A DNA stretch of 7,579 nt from Mariprofundaceae bacterium (lineage in GTDB: Bacteria > Pseudomonadota > Zetaproteobacteria > Mariprofundales > Mariprofundaceae): positions 1 to 7,579 of the forward strand of contig WSZY01000224.1 of the NCBI GenBank assembly GCA_013139875.1, written 5' to 3'. The translations under genes and the position numbers were made by a program. Below are positions 1-4,947 of the stretch, one piece after another; positions within the stretch are counted from its first letter, which is position 1; every line of letters begins with the position of its first letter. The notes under the pieces were generated by a model that was not told the origin of the DNA, made no database searches, and was given only the letters and a program-made list of their open reading frames with translations.

Positions 1-34
1 ATGCAATAGGCCGCATCCATTTAAAAACAGCATG

Positions 35-63
35 AAAAAACGGCGACTGTTTCCAGCCGCCGT
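35..63 (-). terminator. Intrinsic terminator after the last microprotein gene
   Basis: On the minus strand a 10-bp stem (ACGGCGGCTG pairing with CAGTCGCCGT, one G-U wobble) closes on a GAAA tetraloop and is followed at once by six T residues (35-40). The stem lies 34 bases past the stop codon of the 40-codon gene at 97-219, which is the normal place for a rho-independent terminator. It is almost identical to the hairpin at 546-574. Confidence 0.88.
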
Positions 64-96
64 CTGTTCCACTAGAGGATAATGGATGGTGTGTCT

Positions 97-219
97 TTAG
101 ATGTTCAGTTCATCCCAGTTGGCAGCATAGATGCCAAGGTAGAGACCAAGTGCGACGGTCATCAGGCCATTTCTGTAGAGAAAGTCACCGATTTTTTTCA
201 CATAATTAACTTCGTTCAT
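97..219 (-). CDS. 40-residue single-pass membrane microprotein, copy 3 of 3
   Basis: The product is a 40-residue protein of unknown function. It starts at ATG (217-219) behind a strong Shine-Dalgarno AAGGAG (227-232, 7-base spacing) and ends in TAA. It has a Lys-containing N-terminal part (YVKKIGDFLYRNG, residues 6-18), one hydrophobic stretch at about residues 19-34 (LMTVALGLYLGIYAAN), and an acidic tail (WDELNI). The charge pattern predicts an inner-membrane helix with the N-terminus in the cytoplasm. It matches the copy at 599-721 at 34 of 40 residues. Of the codons that differ between these two, about eleven are synonymous and six change the residue, which is good evidence of selection on a real protein. 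No terminator separates it from the copy upstream (305-427), so it is probably co-transcribed with it, though a TATAAT in the gap could give it its own promoter. There are no Cys or His residues, so haem or metal binding is unlikely. Confidence 0.85.
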   Translation of the reverse strand: MNEVNYVKKIGDFLYRNGLMTVALGLYLGIYAANWDELNI

Positions 220-238
220 ATTAGGTCTCCTTTTCTGC

Positions 239-279
239 TGTGAATCACAATACTATTTGAATATTAGAAAATGATTATA
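239..279 (-). promoter_or_regulatory. Possible promoter element and palindrome upstream of microprotein copy 3
   Basis: The AT-rich gap between copies 1 and 3 contains an exact TATAAT on the minus strand (279-274), but no convincing -35 box at 16-18 bases. Closer to the gene is the perfect inverted repeat TGTGATTCACA (239-249; arms TGTGA and TCACA around one base). It would fall about 18-28 bases downstream of a start driven by this TATAAT. The arms resemble CRP half-sites, but the one-base spacer is not the usual six, so a CRP-type site is not supported. A repressor operator or chance are the alternatives. Confidence 0.3.
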
Positions 280-304
280 TTTAATTAAAAGGTTCTTAAT
301 CCGG

Positions 305-427
305 TTAGATATTAAACTTGTCCAGGTTGGCTCTGTAAATGCCGATATAGAGGCCGAGTGCGATAGCCATCAGTCCATTTTTATAAAGCATGTCGCCAAT
401 CTTTTTAACCATAGTTGCCTGTTTCAT
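305..427 (-). CDS. 40-residue single-pass membrane microprotein, copy 1 of 3 (divergent)
   Basis: This is the most divergent member of the three-gene family, matching the others at 25-26 of 40 residues. The start chosen is the ATG at 425-427, behind AAGAGG (435-440, 7-base spacing), because it gives exactly the 40-residue length and the alignment of the other two copies. The reading frame stays open further upstream, but that part has no counterpart in the family. Kept features are VKKIGDMLYKNGLM (residues 7-20) and the membrane stretch with the G-x-Y-x-G-x-Y pattern (GLYIGIY, residues 25-31). The tail differs in charge: R32 and K37 replace Ala and Glu, and W35 is Leu. This copy may therefore have a different partner or role. 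It is the first gene of a probable two-gene unit with 97-219. Function unknown. Confidence 0.85.
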   Translation of the reverse strand: MKQATMVKKIGDMLYKNGLMAIALGLYIGIYRANLDKFNI

Positions 428-466
428 GTTGTTACCTCTTACTTCTCTTATTGCCTGAATAGGGCA

Positions 467-509
467 ACGATAGCGGGGCCTGCCGCCATGAAATGCGATG
501 TACGTCACA
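467..509 (-). promoter_or_regulatory. Predicted CRP/FNR-family activator site and -10 for microprotein copy 1
   Basis: On the minus strand, positions 509-494 read TGTGA-CGTACA-TCGCA, which matches the two-half-site form of a CRP-type operator (TGTGA-N6-TCACA) at nine of ten half-site positions. A -10-like TATCGT lies at 472-467, about 30 bases from the site centre. If transcription starts near 460, the site is centred close to -41.5, the class II activator position, where the site replaces the -35 box. The same arrangement occurs upstream of the copy at 599-721. The -10 is poor on its own, which would fit dependence on an activator. The identity of the regulator (CRP or another member of its family) is inference. 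Confidence 0.55.
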
Positions 510-545
510 CATCTGAAATCTGTTTTTATGTTTGTGGTTGGAAAT

Positions 546-574
546 AAAAAATAGCGGCTGTTTCCAGCCGCCAT
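546..574 (-). terminator. Intrinsic terminator after microprotein copy 2
   Basis: On the minus strand ATGGCGGCTG (574-565) pairs with CAGCCGCTAT (560-551) around a GAAA loop, with one G-U pair, followed by a T-rich run (TTTTTATTT). The stem lies 25 bases past the TAG of the gene at 599-721. It is nearly the same hairpin as at 35-63. It separates copy 2 from the promoter region of copy 1. Confidence 0.88.
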
Positions 575-598
575 CGTTATCAAGCAGGGAGAGTTCTC

Positions 599-721
599 CT
601 AGACGTTCAACTCATCCCAGTTGGCAGCATAAATGCCAAGGTAGAGTCCGAGTGCAATGACCATCAGGCCATTCCTGTAGAGAAAATCACCAAACTTTTT
701 TACATAGTTTACTTTACGCAT
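599..721 (-). CDS. 40-residue single-pass membrane microprotein, copy 2 of 3
   Basis: A 40-residue protein of unknown function, starting at ATG (719-721) directly behind a near-perfect Shine-Dalgarno AAGGAGG (727-733, 5-base spacing) and ending in TAG. This is the best ribosome site of the three copies and suggests high expression. The order of parts is a basic N-terminus (MRKVNYVKKFGDFLYRNG), a membrane stretch at about residues 19-34 (LMVIALGLYLGIYAAN), and an acidic tail (WDELNV). The Gly/Tyr ladder at 25-31 (GLYLGIY) puts G25 and G29 on one helix face, a spacing common at helix-helix contacts. The gene has its own predicted activator-dependent promoter (750-793) and its own terminator (546-574), so it is a single-gene unit. 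Possible roles for such a protein are a small subunit of a respiratory or transport complex, or a membrane stress peptide; the sequence does not decide. Confidence 0.87.
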   Translation of the reverse strand: MRKVNYVKKFGDFLYRNGLMVIALGLYLGIYAANWDELNV

Positions 722-749
722 GGGAACCTCCTTTACGTAAGATGGTGCC

Positions 750-793
750 ACTATAGAAGAGAAGTGTGACATGGTGATGCGATGTGGGTCACA
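750..793 (-). promoter_or_regulatory. Predicted CRP/FNR-family activator site and -10 for microprotein copy 2
   Basis: The minus strand at 793-778 reads TGTGA-CCCACA-TCGCA, followed by T. It shares 15 of 17 bases with the site upstream of copy 1. A -10-like TATAGT is at 755-750, about 30 bases from the site centre, again giving a centre near -42 if transcription starts near 743. A further TGTGAC on the plus strand (765-770) forms an outer inverted repeat with GTCACA (788-793), so a second dimer may also bind. The repeated site, its spacing and the lack of a proper -35 box support an activator-dependent promoter. Confidence 0.6.
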
Positions 794-823
794 AAGATCC
801 GGCCTCATCATTCAGGCATACAG

Positions 824-840
824 AAAGCAGCCTGGCCGCT
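824..840 (-). terminator. Weak hairpin after hemC, possible terminator
   Basis: On the minus strand AGCGGC-CAG-GCTGCT can form a 6-bp stem with one G-U pair and a 3-base loop, followed by only TTTC. It begins 30 bases after the hemC stop and lies upstream of the microprotein promoter, where an end to the long operon is expected. The short T-run makes it a weak candidate, and read-through or rho-dependent ending is equally possible. Confidence 0.35.
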
Positions 841-870
841 TTTACTATTGTTTGTAGTGAAGCTCAGCCT

Positions 871-1794
871 CTATTGGGCGGCATACAGCCTTTCAAGAAT
901 CTCACGTGCACCGGCATCAAGAAGTTCATCAGCCAGTGCAATTCCCATCTTTTCAGCATCAATAGCCGGGCCGGTCAGTTCGCTTTGCAATATAACCGAG
1001 CCATCAACTTCACCAACGAGCCCTTTCAGGGTCAGTGTATCACCATCGAGTGTTGCATAGGCTGCAATCGGAACCTGACAACCACCTTCCAGACGGGCGA
1101 GGAAAGCACGTTCAGCTTTGGTGCGGATAACAGTCTCTTTATCATTCATCTGATCCACCAGCGCATTAATCAGGCCATCCGCATCGCGGGTCTGAATGCC
1201 CAGTGTTCCCTGTGCCACGGCAGGAAGCATGATGTCGGTACTGATGAACTGATGCATTTTATCGGCCATACCCATGCGGCGGACACCTGCAGCAGCCAGA
1301 ATAACGGCATCAACCTCTTCACCAAGTTTGGAGAGGCGTGTCTGAATGTTGCCGCGGATGGAGATAAACTCAAATGACGGATATTTCTTTTTAAGCTGCG
1401 CGATACGACGCAGGCTGGAGGTGCCGATCTTCGCGCCTGCAGGAAGAGTGTCCATGTCACCGCCGGTAATGGTGGCAATGGCATCCCGTGGGTCTTCACG
1501 CTTCGGATGGGCACGAATGCTGGTGCCTTCAGGCAGCTGGGTGGGCACATCTTTCATAGAGTGTACGGCGATATCGGCACGGCCATCCAGCAGTGCTTCA
1601 TCAATCTCTTTGGTGAAAAGGCCTTTACCACCGACCTGAGCCAATGGCACATCCAGAATCTTGTCACCCTTGGTAACAATCTTAACAAGCTCTGTGGTGA
1701 CATTCGGATCAAGTCTCTGCAGCTCTGCAGATACATATTCGGCCTGCCAGAGGGCAAGCGGGGATCGGCGGGTGGCAATACGGATGTGGGTCAA
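871..1794 (-). CDS. hemC: Hydroxymethylbilane synthase (porphobilinogen deaminase)
   Basis: This cytoplasmic enzyme joins four porphobilinogen molecules head to tail into hydroxymethylbilane, the linear precursor of all tetrapyrroles (haem, sirohaem, cobalamin). The 307 residues match the usual family length. Visible hallmarks are the N-terminal IRIATRRSPLALWQA (residues 4-18), GGKGLFTKEID (55-65), HSMKDVP (78-84) with the catalytic Asp82, GTSSLRR (124-130) and RGNIQTRL (147-154) for substrate binding, and LEGGCQVPI (235-243), where Cys239 carries the dipyrromethane cofactor. All key residues are present. The start is TTG (1794), because the conserved N-terminus begins there and a Shine-Dalgarno AGGAG sits 6 bases upstream; the next in-frame Met is at residue 80. 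It is the last gene of the block, 15 bases after ubiA, so co-transcription with ubiA is likely. No hemD follows within the window. Confidence 0.97.
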   Translation of the reverse strand: MTHIRIATRRSPLALWQAEYVSAELQRLDPNVTTELVKIVTKGDKILDVPLAQVGGKGLFTKEIDEALLDGRADIAVHSMKDVPTQLPEGTSIRAHPKREDPRDAIATITGGDMDTLPAGAKIGTSSLRRIAQLKKKYPSFEFISIRGNIQTRLSKLGEEVDAVILAAAGVRRMGMADKMHQFISTDIMLPAVAQGTLGIQTRDADGLINALVDQMNDKETVIRTKAERAFLARLEGGCQVPIAAYATLDGDTLTLKGLVGEVDGSVILQSELTGPAIDAEKMGIALADELLDAGAREILERLYAAQ

Positions 1795-1800
1795 AACAAA

Positions 1801-1805
1801 CTCCT
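1801..1805 (-). promoter_or_regulatory. Ribosome binding site that fixes the TTG start of hemC
   Basis: AGGAG on the minus strand stands 6 bases before TTG (1794-1792) and lies in the 15-base gap between ubiA and hemC. No ATG or GTG competes nearby. Confidence 0.8.
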
Positions 1806-1809
1806 GTAG

Positions 1810-2694
1810 TCAGTCGGCCAGAAACTGTGCATAACTCAGAACAATCGCAATAAAGAGCGTCGCACCAAGATAGTTGTTATTCAAAAAGGCGCGGAAGCAT
1901 TGTTCGCGCTTTCGCCTGAAAATCAATGTCTGGTGGTAGATCGCGATTCCTGCGGCAGCGGCAATGCCTGCAAAATATGGCCAGCCAAGGTCGAAGGATA
2001 GGCCGACAGCGATCATGATGGCAATAAATGCCAGCTGGAACAGGGCGATCATCTCTCGGCAGCGGCTACCGAAGAGAATGGCAGTTGATTTCACACCGAC
2101 CTGAAGATCATCATCAACATCAACCATGGCATACATGGTGTCGTATGCGACTACCCAGCAGATGTTTGCCATAACAATCAGCCATGCCGCAGTAGGAACC
2201 GCACCTGTCTGCGCGGCAAAGGCCATCGGTATGGCCATACTGAAGGCGATGCCCAGGAATAGCTGGGGCCAGTGGGTGTAACGTTTCATGAACGGGTAGA
2301 GGGCAGCGAGGCCAATGGCGGCAAATGAGAGCATGACGGTGAGCATATTGGTCATCAGTACCAGGCCGAATGCAGTGAGGCCGAGTGCGGCAAAGAGGCC
2401 GATCGCCTCTCTGGTGGAGACTTCACCGGCAGCCAGAGGACGTGTTCTGGTACGCTCTACATGGGGATCGAAACCACGATCCGCGAAATCGTTAATAACA
2501 CACCCGGCAGAGCGCATCAGGAAAACACCGGCACTGAAAATCAACAGAGTCTGGCCATCAGGATGCCCTTCACCGGCAATCCAGAGCGCCCACAGCGTCG
2601 GCCAGAGCAGCAGGAGTGTGCCGATCGGCTTGTCGATTCGCATCAGGCGGCCATAGGCACCGAGCCGGGCATGAAGATTCATGATACGAACCAT
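1810..2694 (-). CDS. ubiA: 4-hydroxybenzoate polyprenyltransferase
   Basis: This inner-membrane prenyltransferase attaches the polyprenyl tail to 4-hydroxybenzoate in ubiquinone synthesis. With the start at ATG 2694 it has 294 residues, close to E. coli UbiA, which it resembles throughout (for example LMRIDKPIGTLLLLWPTLWA at residues 17-36). Both Asp-rich metal-diphosphate motifs are intact: NDFADRGFD (68-76) and YDTMYAMVDVDDD (184-196). Also present are LYPFMKRYTHWPQ (132-144), KSTAILFG (202-209) and a C-terminal NNNYLG (272-277). About eight or nine hydrophobic helices are visible, as expected for the fold. The frame is open to a GTG at 2706, but the Shine-Dalgarno GAGGTG covers that GTG, so the ATG 9 bases past it is preferred. 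It lies 92 bases after pyrK and 15 bases before hemC. Its presence indicates a ubiquinone-using proteobacterium. Confidence 0.97.
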   Translation of the reverse strand: MVRIMNLHARLGAYGRLMRIDKPIGTLLLLWPTLWALWIAGEGHPDGQTLLIFSAGVFLMRSAGCVINDFADRGFDPHVERTRTRPLAAGEVSTREAIGLFAALGLTAFGLVLMTNMLTVMLSFAAIGLAALYPFMKRYTHWPQLFLGIAFSMAIPMAFAAQTGAVPTAAWLIVMANICWVVAYDTMYAMVDVDDDLQVGVKSTAILFGSRCREMIALFQLAFIAIMIAVGLSFDLGWPYFAGIAAAAGIAIYHQTLIFRRKREQCFRAFLNNNYLGATLFIAIVLSYAQFLAD

Positions 2695-2703
2695 AGTTAA
2701 TGT

Positions 2704-2709
2704 CACCTC
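2704..2709 (-). promoter_or_regulatory. Ribosome binding site deciding the ubiA start
   Basis: GAGGTG on the minus strand is 9 bases before ATG 2694. It overlaps an in-frame GTG (2706-2704), which therefore cannot be served by it and is unlikely to be the start. Confidence 0.6.
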
Positions 2710-2728
2710 AATAGCGAAGAGGGGAGTT

Positions 2729-2791
2729 GTTCAGAAATTTTTCAGGTTGAATGATCGGTTACATGTTCAGGAGTGGATCAAAAGGTTCAGG
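2729..2791 (-). repeat. Four short CTGAA repeats in the pyrK-ubiA gap
   Basis: The 92-base gap between pyrK and ubiA is the only sizeable non-coding stretch inside the block. On the minus strand CTGAA occurs four times (plus-strand TTCAG at 2730, 2741, 2766 and 2786), three of them as CCTGAA, and CCTGAAC twice at a 20-base distance; the last one covers the pyrK stop codon. I see no intrinsic terminator and no convincing -35/-10 pair here, so read-through into ubiA is the simplest view. The repeats may be chance. Confidence 0.25.
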
Positions 2792-3665
2792 CAAACTCGG
2801 GAAGCAGTGAGGATTCAAACACCGGGCCATCAACACAGACGCGGCGATACTTCTCCTCGCCATCTTCAATGGTCTTCACCACGCAGCCGGCACAGCCGCC
2901 GATTCCACAGGCCATATGTTCTTCAAGGCTGAGATAAGCCGGAATGTTCAGTTCACGCCCGACTTTTGCCACGGCATGCAGCATCGGGTGTGGTCCGCAG
3001 GAGAGCAGCAGACAGCGCTCTCTCTCCTCACTGCTCAGTGCCAGCAGGTAATCCCGCGCAAGATCGGGCACATACCCTTCGTAACAGCCGTAGAGGCCCG
3101 CATTGGATGCAAGGCGTGAGGCAATGCCGCGCTCTTCCAGTGAAGTAATCCCCAGAATAGTGTTTCCACCCACGCCGGGAAGAATGGCAGTGCTCGGTTT
3201 CAGGGCAAACGGGAACTCAACCTCGGAACCTGCAAAGACCACTGCCGGAGCCCTGCCCAACAGGCTCATGGCACAGAAAATCATGGGCGGAATGCCGACA
3301 CCACCACCGATCAGGATATAACGCTTTGAACTGTCAGAGAGATCAAACGGACGACCGATAGGCCCGAGCATCTGGATGCTTTCACCCGTTTTTCGTTCTC
3401 GCAGCAGCCGGGTGCCTTCACCGATCACCTTGATCAGCAGATCAACCGTCCCCTTCTCAGGGTCGGTCAGCATGATGGAGATCGGGCGACGCATCGGGCG
3501 CTCATCGGAGACGCGCAGATGTACAAACTGACCCGGTTTAGCGGCAGATGCCGTTTTGGGGGCTCTTACCCGCATGACAAACTGATCTCCGGGGTGATGT
3601 ACGTTGGCAAGAATCTCAACACGCTCTTCAAAAATGGTGTTTCTGCCTGTTTCTGACTCAGCCAT
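2787..3665 (-). CDS. pyrK: Dihydroorotate dehydrogenase electron-transfer subunit (PyrK family)
   Basis: PyrK is the FAD and [2Fe-2S] subunit that passes electrons from dihydroorotate, via the catalytic PyrD(B) subunit, to NAD+. From the ATG at 3665 it has 292 residues, somewhat longer than typical PyrK (about 260). Domains in order are an FAD-binding barrel with PGQFVHLRV (44-52) and RRPISI (59-64), an NAD-binding domain with GGGVGIPP (120-127) and SCGPHPML (222-229), and a C-terminal iron-sulfur motif Cys253-x4-Cys258-x2-Cys261-x15-Cys277. All four cluster ligands are present. The ATG overlaps the end of pyrC by 8 bases, which suggests translational coupling. An in-frame ATG at 3677 and a TTG at 3689 are alternatives with no better ribosome site. 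No pyrD lies in this window, so the partner must be elsewhere. The operon position supports PyrK over a general ferredoxin reductase. Confidence 0.9.
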   Translation of the reverse strand: MAESETGRNTIFEERVEILANVHHPGDQFVMRVRAPKTASAAKPGQFVHLRVSDERPMRRPISIMLTDPEKGTVDLLIKVIGEGTRLLRERKTGESIQMLGPIGRPFDLSDSSKRYILIGGGVGIPPMIFCAMSLLGRAPAVVFAGSEVEFPFALKPSTAILPGVGGNTILGITSLEERGIASRLASNAGLYGCYEGYVPDLARDYLLALSSEERERCLLLSCGPHPMLHAVAKVGRELNIPAYLSLEEHMACGIGGCAGCVVKTIEDGEEKYRRVCVDGPVFESSLLPEFA

Positions 3666-4947
3666 GAATGGTTCCATTCTCAAATACAATCCGGCCAGCC
3701 TTAATGGTGTGGGTCACCTGGCCGGTCATCTGCTTGCCATGCCATGGTGTGTTTTTACCTTTCGACAGGAGCGTTTCGCGATCCACTATCCACGTTGCTT
3801 CAGGGTCAAAGATGGTGACATCAGCTTCACTGCCTGTGTTGAGTGTGCCGGAATCAAGCTGCAGCAGTCTGGCAGGGTTACTGGTCATCTTGGCGATCAT
3901 TTCACTTAGGGATAGCACGCCATTGCGTACCAGATCAAGGGATACCGGCAGCATGGTTTCCAGGCCAACGATACCGAATGCGGCGCAGGAGAGACCACAG
4001 CGTTTATCATCTTCATGGTGCGGGGCGTGATCGGTTGCAATCACTTCAATGGTGCCGTCGCGCAGCCCTTCGATTACTGCCAGACGATCTTCTTCGGTAC
4101 GCAGAGGCGGGCTCATCTTGGCATCCACGTTAAAGCCCAGCATCTCCTCTTCAGTTAGCGCAAAGTGGTGAGGTGCGGCTTCGGTGGTAACTTTCAGCCC
4201 TTCGGCTCTGGCATCCCGTACCATCTGCACGCCGCGTTTGGATGAGATATGAGCCACATGATAGCGGGCATCGGCACGGCGGGTCAGCATGATATCGCGG
4301 GCGATCATGGAGTCCTCACCCTCAACCGGCATGCCGGTTACACCCAGCTGGGTGGATATCCAGCCTTCATTCATGCAGCCGCCCTCGGTTAAAGTCAGCT
4401 CCTCAGCGTGCTGGATCACCATGTAACCGAAACTGGATGAATATTCGAGCGCCTTACGCATCACGCCTGCATGCCAGATCGGCAGGCCATCATCGGAGAA
4501 TGCCACACAGCCGCTACGTGCCAGCTCGCGCATCTCAGTCAGCTCTTTACCATCAAGATTTTTGGTTACCGCTCCGATTGGATGCACACTGCACAGGCCA
4601 ACCTGACTGGCACGCTCAATGATCTGGCGTGCAATGCCGGCATGATCAATGTGGGGCCCGGTATTGGGCATACAGCACATGCTGGTCACACCACCGGCAA
4701 CAGCAGCACGGGAGCCGGATTCGATATCTTCCTTCCACTCCTGTCCCGGTTCTCGCAGGTGTACATGCATGTCGATCAGGCCGGGACAGACAATTTTGCC
4801 GGCTGCATCAATGCTCTGATCCGCTTTGCCGCTATGTTTGCCCACCGCGATAATCTTTCCATCTTCAATCCAGAGGTCGGCCTTTTTATCAATGCCGTTG
4901 GCAGGGTCGATAATGTGTCCGTTTTTAATTAGCAGTGTGCTGCTCAT
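3658..4947 (-). CDS. pyrC: Dihydroorotase, class I, catalytically intact
   Basis: It closes carbamoyl-aspartate to dihydroorotate, the third step of pyrimidine synthesis. The 429 residues and the sequence fit the class I (long) dihydroorotases, an amidohydrolase-fold zinc enzyme. The metal ligands are all visible: His61 and His63 in DMHVHLREPG (59-68), Asp152/Asp153 in FSDDG (150-154), His180 in QHAEE, His233 in AHISS, and the catalytic Asp306 in ATDHAPHH (304-311). Substrate-side elements MPNTGPHID (93-101) and APHHF (258-262) are also present. Class I enzymes such as that of Aquifex assemble with aspartate transcarbamoylase, and the tight coupling to pyrB (stop and start share ATGA) fits such a complex. 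In Pseudomonas the gene at this place encodes an inactive PyrC' protein; this one looks active. Confidence 0.97.
   Translation of the reverse strand: MSSTLLIKNGHIIDPANGIDKKADLWIEDGKIIAVGKHSGKADQSIDAAGKIVCPGLIDMHVHLREPGQEWKEDIESGSRAAVAGGVTSMCCMPNTGPHIDHAGIARQIIERASQVGLCSVHPIGAVTKNLDGKELTEMRELARSGCVAFSDDGLPIWHAGVMRKALEYSSSFGYMVIQHAEELTLTEGGCMNEGWISTQLGVTGMPVEGEDSMIARDIMLTRRADARYHVAHISSKRGVQMVRDARAEGLKVTTEAAPHHFALTEEEMLGFNVDAKMSPPLRTEEDRLAVIEGLRDGTIEVIATDHAPHHEDDKRCGLSCAAFGIVGLETMLPVSLDLVRNGVLSLSEMIAKMTSNPARLLQLDSGTLNTGSEADVTIFDPEATWIVDRETLLSKGKNTPWHGKQMTGQVTHTIKAGRIVFENGTIHG

Noticed and set aside
451..467. TTGCC/GGCAA inverted repeat in the leader of microprotein copy 1
   Set aside because: The stem has only 5 bp with a 7-base loop and overlaps the predicted transcription start, so a role as riboswitch or terminator is not supported.
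428..583. N-terminal extension of microprotein copy 1 to 92 residues
   Set aside because: The extra 52 residues have no counterpart in the other two copies. They would run through the terminator of copy 2 and the predicted promoter of copy 1, and an internal ATG with a ribosome site gives the shared 40-residue length.
1..800. CRISPR array or toxin-antitoxin pair as explanation for the repeated units
   Set aside because: The repeats are whole coding genes of 123 bases with unequal spacing, not short repeats with spacers. No partner antitoxin gene or antisense RNA with its own promoter could be recognised, although a membrane-peptide toxin is not strictly excluded.
722..811. Extension of microprotein copy 2 to 70 residues
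   Set aside because: It would cover the predicted activator site, the -10 and the Shine-Dalgarno AAGGAGG, and it is not shared by the other copies.
784..1377. Open frame of 197 codons on the plus strand
   Set aside because: It lies largely antisense to hemC, whose protein matches its family end to end. The plus-strand product has no recognisable motif, and it begins inside the predicted activator site of the microprotein gene.
3668..4932. Several plus-strand open frames over pyrC
   Set aside because: They are antisense to a dihydroorotase with all catalytic residues intact, have no ribosome sites of note, and encode no recognisable domain.
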